A DNA stretch of 9,102 nt, from contig JAAYKT010000312.1 of the NCBI GenBank assembly GCA_012522255.1, positions 1-9,102 of the forward strand, given 5' to 3'. Position numbers and translations under genes: made by a program. Below are positions 1 through 5,792 of the stretch, piece after piece (positions within the stretch are counted from its first letter, which is position 1; the number at the start of each line of letters is the position of its first letter). Origin of the DNA: Clostridiales bacterium. Lineage in GTDB: Bacteria; Bacillota; Clostridia; Lutisporales; Lutisporaceae. Under the pieces are notes generated by a model. The model saw only the letters and a program-made list of their open reading frames with translations, did no database searches and was not told where the DNA came from.

Positions 1-273
1 TATAAAATTAACTAATGTAATTTTTTCTTTTATGAATGATTTTAGTTTAACTTAATAATTTTTGTAAATTTATTCTCAAAACATTATGTACATTGAGCTT
101 GTCAATTTCTTTCATAGTATGCAACAAAGAGACTTAAAAAATCATAATTTTTAAAGTTTTTTTAATTTTTTTGAAAATACGTAAAAATAACTTTGGTAAA
201 ACTTGCAAGCAACTTTTTGATAGTTTATGTTATTTAACTGCTATCCTTTTTATATATAGTAAGATATTCGGTT
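1..273. other. AT-rich stretch with no recognisable gene
   Basis: This stretch lies downstream of the dCMP deaminase gene and is dominated by A and T runs. I see no open reading frame with a ribosome binding site or a recognisable product; a 63-codon frame that begins here at 171 runs into the deaminase gene on the other strand and looks like chance. The only structure noted is an AT-only inverted repeat at 132-157. A perfect TTGACA exists on the minus strand (GAAATTGACAAG, about 100-111) but it has no -10 box at a suitable distance. Confidence 0.6.
132..163 (+). terminator. AT-rich inverted repeat followed by a T run (possible terminator)
   Basis: ACTTAAAAAAT (132-142) and ATTTTTAAAGT (147-157) form 11-bp arms with one mismatch around a CATA loop, followed on the plus strand by six Ts. 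The geometry is that of an intrinsic terminator for plus-strand transcription arriving from outside the window. The stem has almost no GC, so it would be weak. It lies about 115 bases past the end of the minus-strand dCMP deaminase gene and has no T run in that direction. Confidence 0.3.
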
Positions 274-762
274 CTAATAACCCATTATATCGCTTAACGA
301 GTCATCATCATCTATCCATTCCTGAACACTTATGGTTCTATATTTGTCCTTGCTGTCTCTGATCACAACGGTACCTATACCTGCGTTTATTATAAGCCTT
401 TTGCACATTGTGCAAGAGTTAGCATCTTGAACAAGCAGCCCCGTGACCATATCCCTGCCTACCAGATAAAGCACCGAGTCTATCATATCCCGCCTGCTCG
501 CAGATATGATGCAATTGGCTTCGGCGTGAACGCTTCTGCATTTTTCATAGTTCTGACCCCGCGGTATATTTAATTTTTGTCGCATGCAATAACCCAAATC
601 GCTGCAATTTGCTCTACCTCTCGGGGCACCGCTGTAACCCGTGGAGATTATCTCATCGTTTTTTACGATTATTGCACCATAATTTCTCCGCAGGCATGTT
701 CCTCTTTCTAAGACGGTTTCGGCAATATCAAGATAATAATTATGCTTGTCCTTTCTTTGCAT
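274..762 (-). CDS. comEB: dCMP deaminase (ComEB-like deoxycytidylate deaminase)
   Basis: This 162-residue cytosolic zinc enzyme is predicted to convert dCMP to dUMP, feeding dTMP synthesis. The zinc and catalytic signature is visible: H79-A80-E81 (glutamate as proton shuttle) and C117-T-M-C120. Residues 41-50 (TGYSGAPRGR) are the conserved substrate-side loop of the family. The usual Pro-Cys-x-x-Cys reads Ser-Cys-Thr-Met-Cys here, which I recall also from clostridial relatives. The ATG is preceded by AAAGGGGGCAG at good spacing. It lies 28 bases after upp and is probably the last gene of that operon, a sensible pairing in pyrimidine salvage. In Bacillus the homologue sits in the com locus, but nothing here implies a competence role. 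The gene ends in TAG. Family assignment is firm; dCMP specificity is inferred from family and length. Confidence 0.92.
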   Translation of the reverse strand: MQRKDKHNYYLDIAETVLERGTCLRRNYGAIIVKNDEIISTGYSGAPRGRANCSDLGYCMRQKLNIPRGQNYEKCRSVHAEANCIISASRRDMIDSVLYLVGRDMVTGLLVQDANSCTMCKRLIINAGIGTVVIRDSKDKYRTISVQEWIDDDDSLSDIMGY

Positions 763-790
763 ATTCTGCCCCCTTTATGATTTGATATTT

Positions 791-1429
791 TTATTTGGTA
801 CCGTATAATCTGTCTCCCGCATCACCTAATCCCGGCACTATGTATCCATGTTCATTTAGTTTTTCATCTATAGCAGCCAAAAATATCTCAACATCAGGGT
901 GTTTTGTATTAACTGCTTTTACTCCCTCAGGGGCGGCAAGCAAACACATGAGCTTTATGTTTTTTGCGCCTTTTTCTTTTAAAAAGTCTATGGCCGCTAC
1001 CGCAGAACCGCCTGTAGCAAGCATCGGATCAAGAATTATAATCTCTCTGTCCGCTATATTAGGGGGAAACTTGCAATAATACTCCACCGGATTTAAAGTA
1101 ACCGGATCCCTGTATAACCCCACATGGCCTACCTTTGCCGTAGGAACCAGCTTTAATAACCCGTCAACCATTCCCAAGCCTGCTCTTAAAATAGGTATCA
1201 AACCCAGTTTTTTACCTGATATAATTTTTGACGTAGTTTTGCATATAGGAGTTTCGACTTCTATGTTTTCCAAGGGTAGATTTCTTGTCACTTCATAACC
1301 CATAAGCAGTGATAATTCTTCTACCAATTCTCTGAATTCTTTGACACCGGTGTTTATGTCTCTGAGTATTGTCAATTTATGCTGTACCATGGGATGGTCA
1401 ATTAGATTGACATTTTTATATTTTACCAT
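791..1429 (-). CDS. upp: Uracil phosphoribosyltransferase
   Basis: This cytosolic pyrimidine salvage enzyme makes UMP from uracil and PRPP. The product is 212 residues, close to the usual 208-210. The PRPP-binding signature is DPMLATGGSA at residues 134-143. PILRAGLGMVDG (79-90) is the conserved substrate-side segment, and the C-terminal YIVPGLGDAGDR (about 196-207) is the uracil-binding loop. The ATG is preceded by AAAGAGGT with 8 bases of spacing. It lies downstream of rpiB, separated by 192 bases holding two repeat elements, and 28 bases upstream of the dCMP deaminase gene. Proximity of rpiB and upp is also known in Bacillus, where glyA sits nearby; glyA is absent here. I found no separate strong promoter in the upstream gap, so read-through from the upstream operon is possible but unproven. 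Confidence 0.97.
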   Translation of the reverse strand: MVKYKNVNLIDHPMVQHKLTILRDINTGVKEFRELVEELSLLMGYEVTRNLPLENIEVETPICKTTSKIISGKKLGLIPILRAGLGMVDGLLKLVPTAKVGHVGLYRDPVTLNPVEYYCKFPPNIADREIIILDPMLATGGSAVAAIDFLKEKGAKNIKLMCLLAAPEGVKAVNTKHPDVEIFLAAIDEKLNEHGYIVPGLGDAGDRLYGTK

Positions 1430-1466
1430 ACAATAAGACCTCTTTTCAGGATTATTAGGTGTTATC

Positions 1467-1510
1467 GACCAAGGGGGACCAGGGGGACGGTTCTCCTGGT
1501 CGGTTTTTGT
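1467..1510. repeat. GACGGTT hairpin repeat, copy 1 (between rpiB and upp)
   Basis: GACCAGG (1477-1483) pairs with CCTGGTC (1495-1501) around GGGGACGGTTCT, and wobble pairs can lengthen the stem to 11 bp with a CGG loop. The left arm is preceded by a near duplicate, GACCAAGGG at 1467-1475, so the element holds one and a half copies of its left arm. The right arm runs into CGGTTTTTGT, shared exactly with the copy at 2084-2117, so read on the plus strand it resembles a terminator. It lies in the untranslated gap upstream of upp. Confidence 0.8.
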
Positions 1511-1547
1511 TACTTTAAGTATTATGGGTTATAGATTTTGCTCTTAA

Positions 1548-1578
1548 CTGTCATTCTGAGCATCAAGGAAGAATTTCG
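1548..1578. repeat. TGTCATTCTGAG-type dispersed repeat (single copy)
   Basis: The stretch starts CTGTCATTCTGAG and continues to GGAAGAATTTC. From memory, TGTCATTCTGAGC followed by GAAGAAT recurs between genes in many bacterial genomes, usually with GAAGC in the middle; here the middle is CATCAAG. Only one copy is in this window, so calling it a repeat rests on recall. It sits between the GACGGTT hairpin and the end of rpiB. Confidence 0.5.
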
Positions 1579-1621
1579 ACCTCAAAGGAATATCCCATAT
1601 CGTACTGCTAAAGAAGCCGTC

Positions 1622-2056
1622 TCACCACATATTATTCAGCTTGTCGACCCTATTCTTATGCCTCCCGCCGGCAAATTTTGTATCCAACCATATATCTACA
1701 ATCATTTTTGCCAATTCCGTTCCGATTACTCTTTCGCCAAGGGCAAGCACGTTTGCATCATTATGTTCTCTGGAAGCTTTTGCCGAAAAACAATCCCCGC
1801 ACAATGCAGCTCTTATACCGGGCACCTTATTTGCCGCAATACTTATGCCTATCCCGGTACCGCATATAACTATGCCCCTCTCAAACTTCCCGGATGCAAC
1901 CGCTTCACCTACCGCCCTACCGAAGTCCGGATAATCAACGGATTTTTCATCATATGTACCCAAATCTGTATATTCGATGCCTTTGTCTTTCAAATGCTGT
2001 ATAATTTCTTTCTTTAACCTGAACCCGCCATGGTCGCTGCCAATTGCAATCCTCAT
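1622..2056 (-). CDS. rpiB: Ribose-5-phosphate isomerase B
   Basis: This enzyme interconverts ribose 5-phosphate and ribulose 5-phosphate in the cytosolic pentose phosphate pathway, and also supplies the ribose for PRPP used by upp downstream. The 144-residue product matches the family length. It begins with MRIAIGSDHGG, giving D8 and H9; the catalytic cysteine is C65 in VICGTGIGIS, with the anion-binding GTGIG at 66-70 and the conserved R96-E-H98-N99 segment. The frame stays open to an ATG at 2134, but those 26 extra codons read through a hairpin repeat. The ATG at 2056 has AAAGGAGG about 10 bases upstream and gives the canonical N terminus, so I chose it. RpiB or the related LacA/LacB sugar isomerases share the fold; the absence of sugar-operon neighbours favours RpiB. 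Confidence 0.94.
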   Translation of the reverse strand: MRIAIGSDHGGFRLKKEIIQHLKDKGIEYTDLGTYDEKSVDYPDFGRAVGEAVASGKFERGIVICGTGIGISIAANKVPGIRAALCGDCFSAKASREHNDANVLALGERVIGTELAKMIVDIWLDTKFAGGRHKNRVDKLNNMW

Positions 2057-2083
2057 GCTATTCCTGCCTCCTTTATCCTCTGC

Positions 2084-2117
2084 GACCAAGAGGACGGTTC
2101 TCTTGGTCGGTTTTTGT
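2084..2117. repeat. GACGGTT hairpin repeat, copy 2 (between ywlE-like gene and rpiB)
   Basis: GACCAAGAG (2084-2092) and CTCTTGGTC (2100-2108) are perfect 9-bp inverted arms around GACGGTT, then CGGTTTTTGT. The sequence from GGACGGTTCTC to GGTCGGTTTTTGT matches copy 1 at one-base resolution except one position in the stem. On the plus strand this resembles a terminator; on the transcribed minus strand the run is A-rich and precedes the hairpin, so it should not terminate rpiB transcription. It occupies the spacer 28 bases upstream of the rpiB start. Confidence 0.85.
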
Positions 2118-2144
2118 AGCTTAGATATTACCACTTTTAGCTTT

Positions 2145-2612
2145 CTACTTTTCGCTGTCCTTTATTTTTTCCGCTACAATTTTCAAATACCTCATTAACT
2201 CATCCCTGACATCTATATAAGTATCCAAATCCATAAAATAAGGATCCTCTATATCTCCGGTTTTATTATCCGTTGCATATTCGATAAGAGTAAAAGTTTT
2301 CACTTCCGCCTCCGGCATTATTTTCAAAATATGACTTTTGTGAGCTCCCGTCATACCCAATACCAAGTCCGAATCCTCTAAGAGTTGCCGGTTTAAAGGC
2401 CTCGAGAGATGGCCCGATATATCAATGTCTATTTCTTGCAGTGCCAGTACCGCATTATCCGAAGCCGGGAGAGACAGATTAACCCCTGTACCGGCAGACG
2501 ATATGTAGACCTTATCCTCCATACCGCTTTTTTTTGTTAAATCCTTCATAATCCCCTCTGCCATACAGCTCCTGCACGTATTGCCGGTACAAACAAACAA
2601 TATGTTAAACAC
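2145..2612 (-). CDS. ywlE: Low-molecular-weight phosphatase, YwlE-type (protein arginine phosphatase candidate)
   Basis: This is a small cytosolic phosphatase of the low-molecular-weight tyrosine phosphatase fold. The P-loop is at the N terminus: C8-T-G-N-T12-C13-R14-S15 (nucleophile C8, phosphate-binding R14). Threonine at position 12 is the feature that distinguishes Bacillus YwlE, a protein arginine phosphatase, from tyrosine-specific relatives. The general-acid loop is IEDPYF near residue 120. I chose GTG at 2612 (155 residues): TAGGAG lies 8 bases upstream and the N terminus then aligns with YwlE. A GTG at 2621 overlaps that ribosome binding site and is less likely. The upstream gene's TAG stop is part of the same TAGGAG, suggesting coupled translation. 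Odd point: the proline that normally follows CRS is cysteine (C16). Arginine specificity is inferred, and no McsB kinase gene is in view. Confidence 0.88.
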   Translation of the reverse strand: MFNILFVCTGNTCRSCMAEGIMKDLTKKSGMEDKVYISSAGTGVNLSLPASDNAVLALQEIDIDISGHLSRPLNRQLLEDSDLVLGMTGAHKSHILKIMPEAEVKTFTLIEYATDNKTGDIEDPYFMDLDTYIDVRDELMRYLKIVAEKIKDSEK

Positions 2613-2623
2613 GCATCTCACTC

Positions 2624-3658
2624 CTATATCTCAATTATATTGAATCCTGCGGCTTTTTTCATCCTATTCATTACCGCCAAACCCAAATATTCCTCTTTTA
2701 GTGCTTCTGCATATATTTTATCCACGCCTATTTTATCAAATTCCCTGAGTGCGTTAAAAAAATTATGCGCGGCTTCCTCATCGCTTCCGCCTATGGAAAT
2801 CACAGTCAAACCTTTATACTTATCTTTGTTCGCATCAATGGTGAGAATCCCCACCCTTAGGCCTTGCCTAATATCCGCTCCGGCCATTTGTAGAATCTTC
2901 GACGATATATTTTTGCCTTTAATAATCACCATCTGTGCATCCGGGGCGTAATGCGTATACTTCATCCCAGGTGACTTTGGCGATGCATTTTTTTCTATGA
3001 TTCCCGGATCGATATTAACCTCTCCCAGTACTATTTCCAAATCCTCTTTGGTGACTCCGCCGGGCCTTAAAATTATGGGAATTTCGCCGCTTATATCTAT
3101 CACCGTTGATTCCACGCCGACTACTGTGTCACTGCAGAGTAAAATCATGTCAACCTTGCCTCCCATGTCCGAAATAACATGCTCCGGCGCGGTAGGGCTG
3201 GGCTTTCCTGAAATATTGGCGGAGGGAGCGGCAATAGGTACCATACTCCTCTCAATCAGCTCCAAGGCAACCTTATTATTCGGCATCCTAATAGCAACGG
3301 TGTCCAATCCGCCCGTAACATTATCGGGAATATATTTTGATTTTTTAAAAACTATTGTAAGGGGACCCGGCCAAAAGCTTTTAATGAGCTTTTTTGCTTT
3401 TTCCGATAAAGGCTCTCCTATACAAAAAAGCAACATATCATGGTTGGAAACATGCACTATGAGGGGGTTATCGGATGGCCGTCCTTTGGCATGAAAAATA
3501 CGGTTTACGGAGGTCTCAGCCAAAGCATTGGCGCCTAATCCATAAACCGTTTCGGTAGGGAATACGACAGTGCCGCCTTTTCTTATTATAGCGGCTCCTT
3601 CATCTATTGCATTCATATCCAAATCATTAATATTCAGATTATGTATAAGTGTTTCCAC
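2624..3658 (-). CDS. ywlC: Threonylcarbamoyl-AMP synthase, Sua5/YwlC type
   Basis: This enzyme makes L-threonylcarbamoyladenylate from threonine, bicarbonate and ATP, the first step of t6A37 modification in ANN-decoding tRNAs. The product is about 344 residues, the long Sua5 form with a C-terminal domain rather than the short TsaC form. The N-terminal YrdC domain shows PTETVYGLGA near residues 34-43, then KGRPSDNPL, WPGPLT, APSANISGKPSPT and the VVGVESTVID segment. The linker SPGMKYTHYAP leads into the C-terminal Sua5 domain. The frame is open to an ATG at 3673, but that ATG lies inside GATGGAGG; the GTG at 3658 has GGAGG 8 bases upstream and is preferred. It is the first gene after a good promoter. 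Its stop codon overlaps the next gene's ribosome binding site. TsaB, TsaD and TsaE are not in the window. Confidence 0.94.
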   Translation of the reverse strand: METLIHNLNINDLDMNAIDEGAAIIRKGGTVVFPTETVYGLGANALAETSVNRIFHAKGRPSDNPLIVHVSNHDMLLFCIGEPLSEKAKKLIKSFWPGPLTIVFKKSKYIPDNVTGGLDTVAIRMPNNKVALELIERSMVPIAAPSANISGKPSPTAPEHVISDMGGKVDMILLCSDTVVGVESTVIDISGEIPIILRPGGVTKEDLEIVLGEVNIDPGIIEKNASPKSPGMKYTHYAPDAQMVIIKGKNISSKILQMAGADIRQGLRVGILTIDANKDKYKGLTVISIGGSDEEAAHNFFNALREFDKIGVDKIYAEALKEEYLGLAVMNRMKKAAGFNIIEI

Positions 3659-3689
3659 GAGTGTTACCTCCATCTGTAAATCTAAATAT

Positions 3690-3718
3690 ATAATAGCATA
3701 ATTCTAGGGAGGTAACAA
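3690..3718 (-). promoter_or_regulatory. Sigma-A-type promoter for the ywlC operon
   Basis: On the minus strand the -35 box is TTGTTA (3713-3718) and the -10 box TATTAT (3690-3695), with exactly 17 bases between them. These match 4/6 and 5/6 of the housekeeping consensus. Transcription would start near 3683, giving a leader of about 25 bases before the GTG at 3658. It lies in the gap after the ZIP transporter gene, so the ywlC operon can be transcribed independently of it. Confidence 0.7.
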
Positions 3719-3749
3719 TAAAAATTCTGTATGAAGGATCTTGCCCGTG

Positions 3750-3784
3750 AGAAACCGGTAACCGGAGACAGGAGACTCGAGACC
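3750..3784. repeat. Degenerate heptamer tandem array (GGAGACN)5
   Basis: The stretch parses without gaps into five heptamers: AGAAACC, GGTAACC, GGAGACA, GGAGACT, CGAGACC. The last four fit GGWRACN/CGAGACC closely. It lies 12 bases past the end of the ZIP gene, between it and the ywlC promoter. It is followed by a GC-rich GCGCGTAGCGC stretch. The repeat is non-coding and GC-richer than the surrounding spacer. Confidence 0.6.
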
Positions 3785-3796
3785 GCGCGTAGCGCC

Positions 3797-4537
3797 CTAC
3801 AACACCTTCGTAATATATAATCCGCAAAGAAGCCCGATGATGGTGCCGGTTGTTGAAAGCCCTCCTTTATAAAGGGAACGGGTCTTGGGTATTATCTCGC
3901 CGCAAGTTATATATAGCATGGCACCCCCTGCAAATCCCATGCACAACGATATAAAAATATTCGAAATTCCACCTAACAATTCACCAAAAAAGGCACCTAT
4001 TCCTGTGGGTATACCTGCAATTACCGTGTATAAAAAAACCATAATGGGACTGTATCCCCCTAATTTTAACGGTACAGCCATGGCTATTCCCTCCGGCATA
4101 TCATGTAAGGCAATTATAAGTGCAAGCCTGAGACCGGCTGAATTTTGTGTTGCAAAAGCAGAACCCACCGCAAGGCCTTCGGGAAAATTATGAACTGCTA
4201 TACCCAAGCCAAGAAGTATCCCGCTTTTTATAAAATCCAAATCTTTTTCTGCAGATATTTTACCCGGCGTTTTTGAAATCAAACCATCCATAAACAAAAC
4301 CCCTGCGGCTCCTGCCATGACTCCTAAAAATGCCAATATCATACCGCCCATTTCAATAGCCTGGGGAATCAAATCAAAGCACACGACAGAAAGCATTATT
4401 CCACCGGTAAAACCTAAAATCACTGACATTACCTGTTTATTTGGCCTATGTAAAAAAAATGCTATAGCGCCGCCCAACCCAGTTCCGACCATACCCGTAA
4501 TGAAGCCGATTAGTGTCACGGCCAAAATCCTGCTCAC
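3797..4537 (-). CDS. ZIP-family divalent metal transporter
   Basis: A 246-residue inner-membrane protein, hydrophobic throughout, predicted to import zinc or other divalent metals. The two signature helices are present: H116-N-F-P119-E120-G and H145-D-M-P148-E149-G, which form the metal site in ZIP proteins. A further charged motif, CGEIIPK (about 212-218), lies in a later helix. The loop between helices 3 and 4 (about 88-103) has no histidine cluster, unlike many eukaryotic ZIPs, as in ZupT/BbZIP-like bacterial members. The start is GTG at 4537, preceded by GAGGGTGGGG. It follows the prfA terminator after 149 bases and probably has its own promoter; a Fur-family-like palindrome sits 31 bases upstream. 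The substrate (Zn, Fe, Mn) cannot be read from the sequence. Confidence 0.93.
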   Translation of the reverse strand: MSRILAVTLIGFITGMVGTGLGGAIAFFLHRPNKQVMSVILGFTGGIMLSVVCFDLIPQAIEMGGMILAFLGVMAGAAGVLFMDGLISKTPGKISAEKDLDFIKSGILLGLGIAVHNFPEGLAVGSAFATQNSAGLRLALIIALHDMPEGIAMAVPLKLGGYSPIMVFLYTVIAGIPTGIGAFFGELLGGISNIFISLCMGFAGGAMLYITCGEIIPKTRSLYKGGLSTTGTIIGLLCGLYITKVL

Positions 4538-4568
4538 TTAACCCCACCCTCTCAGCAAAACTAATAAA

Positions 4569-4583
4569 TGATAATCTTTATCG
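4569..4583. promoter_or_regulatory. Fur-family-like operator upstream of the ZIP transporter
   Basis: TGATAATCTTTATCG fits the 7-1-7 Fur consensus TGATAATNATTATCA at 12 of 14 specified positions, and its core GATAA-TCT-TTATC is a perfect 13-bp palindrome. It lies 31 bases upstream of the transporter start codon, where it could cover the promoter or early transcript. AT-rich spacers produce such words by chance more often than average sequence, so this is a candidate only. It does not decide between Fur, PerR or Zur as the regulator. Confidence 0.45.
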
Positions 4584-4662
4584 TCTATTAATTTTATTCG
4601 AAAGCGTAGGAAATAGAACAGGAACAAAAATGAAGGGGCAAAGGAATACTCCACCCCTAAGT

Positions 4663-4686
4663 TCTGAGATCTGAAATCTGAGGTCT
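4663..4686. repeat. Heptamer tandem array (TCTGARR)3.4
   Basis: Three gapless heptamers TCTGAGA, TCTGAAA, TCTGAGG followed by TCT. The array abuts the distal end of the prfA terminator (4687-4714) on the downstream side. Its period equals that of the array at 3750-3784 but the unit sequence differs. Confidence 0.65.
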
Positions 4687-4714
4687 AAAAAAGATGAGCC
4701 ATTGCTCATCTTTT
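4687..4714 (-). terminator. Rho-independent terminator after prfA
   Basis: On the minus strand GATGAGC and GCTCATC (4704-4710 and 4693-4699) form a 7-bp stem, extended by four A-T pairs to 11 bp, with a 4-base loop (4700-4703), ending in six Ts (4692-4687). It begins 2 bases after the prfA stop codon. This closes the DUF1385-prmC-prfA unit and implies separate initiation for the ZIP transporter gene. The A run on the other side would make it usable on the plus strand too. Confidence 0.9.
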
Positions 4715-4715
4715 A

Positions 4716-5783
4716 TTAATCGTTATTCTTCAACCTCTCGGCCTGATCCGTGGTTATGAGGTTATCAATCATTTCATCCAAATCGCCGTCCAAAAATGCT
4801 TCCAGTTGATACAGGGTAAGTCCTATCCTATGGTCTGTCACCCTCCCCTGGGGAAAATTATAGGTCCTTATTCTCTCACTCCTGTCACCGGTGCCGACTT
4901 TGCTCTTTCTTTCAGATGCTATCTCCGCATTCATCTTTTCCATTTCCGCATCCAAAAGCTTTGTCTTCAATATTTTTAATGCCTTATCCTTATTCTTCAG
5001 TTGTGATTTTTCATCCTGGCAAGTAACAACAGTATTTGAAGGCAAATGTGTAACCCTGACGGCAGAGTCCGTAGTGTTTACGCTCTGCCCCCCGTGTCCG
5101 CTGGAACGATACACATCTATCCTCACTTCATTTAAATCCAATTCAAAATCAAGATCGTCCGCCTCGGGCATTACAACAACGGTGGAAGTCGAAGTGTGAA
5201 CTCTGCCCCCCGCTTCCGTAGTGGGCACTCTTTGCACCCTGTGGGCTCCGCTTTCATACTTAAGCCTGCTGTAAGCCCCTTTACCTGTTATTTCAAAAAT
5301 GACCTCCTTATATCCGCCTATATCAGTGGGATTGGAGCTTAGAATCTCCGTCTTCCAACCCATTCTTTCTGCAAAACGAGTATACATCCTGAACAAATCT
5401 CCCGCAAAAAGTGCGGCTTCTTCACCGCCTGCGGCTCCTCTTATCTCCACAATTACGTTCTTTTCATCATTGGGGTCCTTGGGCAAAAGCATAACTTTCA
5501 GCTCTTCTTCCAAGATAATTTTCTTTTCTTCCAAATCAGTCAGCTCGGCCTTTATCATTTCAACAAAATCCTTGTCACTCTCATCTTGTAGCATTTCCTT
5601 GGAATCATCTATGCCTATAAGAACATCCTTGTATTCCTTGAACTTAAAAACAATGGGTTCAAGGTTCGAATGTTCTTTCATAAGCTCCCTCCACCTGTTT
5701 TGGTCCGCTATAACCTCCGGGTCGCTTATGGTATTGCTCAATTCATCAAACTTTTCCTCTATAAATTTTAATTTATCATACAT
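4716..5783 (-). CDS. prfA: Peptide chain release factor 1
   Basis: This factor recognises UAA and UAG in the ribosomal A site and triggers hydrolysis of peptidyl-tRNA. At 355 residues it is of normal length. The stop-codon reading tripeptide is P187-T-T189 (the RF1-type PxT motif, in place of the SPF of RF2). The catalytic GGQ is at 231-233, in the SSGHGGQSVN context. The first 100 or so residues are the charged helical domain 1. The ATG follows the prmC stop by 9 bases, and the AAGGAG site overlaps the end of prmC. Gln233 is the expected target of the PrmC methyltransferase encoded immediately upstream. A strong terminator follows. Half of the complete genes in this window end in TAG, which only this factor reads. 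Confidence 0.98.
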   Translation of the reverse strand: MYDKLKFIEEKFDELSNTISDPEVIADQNRWRELMKEHSNLEPIVFKFKEYKDVLIGIDDSKEMLQDESDKDFVEMIKAELTDLEEKKIILEEELKVMLLPKDPNDEKNVIVEIRGAAGGEEAALFAGDLFRMYTRFAERMGWKTEILSSNPTDIGGYKEVIFEITGKGAYSRLKYESGAHRVQRVPTTEAGGRVHTSTSTVVVMPEADDLDFELDLNEVRIDVYRSSGHGGQSVNTTDSAVRVTHLPSNTVVTCQDEKSQLKNKDKALKILKTKLLDAEMEKMNAEIASERKSKVGTGDRSERIRTYNFPQGRVTDHRIGLTLYQLEAFLDGDLDEMIDNLITTDQAERLKNND

Positions 5784-5792
5784 ACAAATATT

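Noticed and set aside
171..362. 63-codon plus-strand frame near the left edge
   Set aside because: No ribosome binding site, low-complexity start, and it overlaps the 3' end of the well-supported dCMP deaminase gene on the other strand.
1538..2017. 159-codon plus-strand frame across rpiB
   Set aside because: It is antisense to rpiB, resembles no family, and starts in a repeat-rich spacer; rpiB has full family motifs.
3785..3796. GCGCGTAGCGC as a terminator for the ZIP gene
   Set aside because: A 4-bp stem with a 3-base loop and no T run follows; it is more likely the end of the heptamer repeat region.
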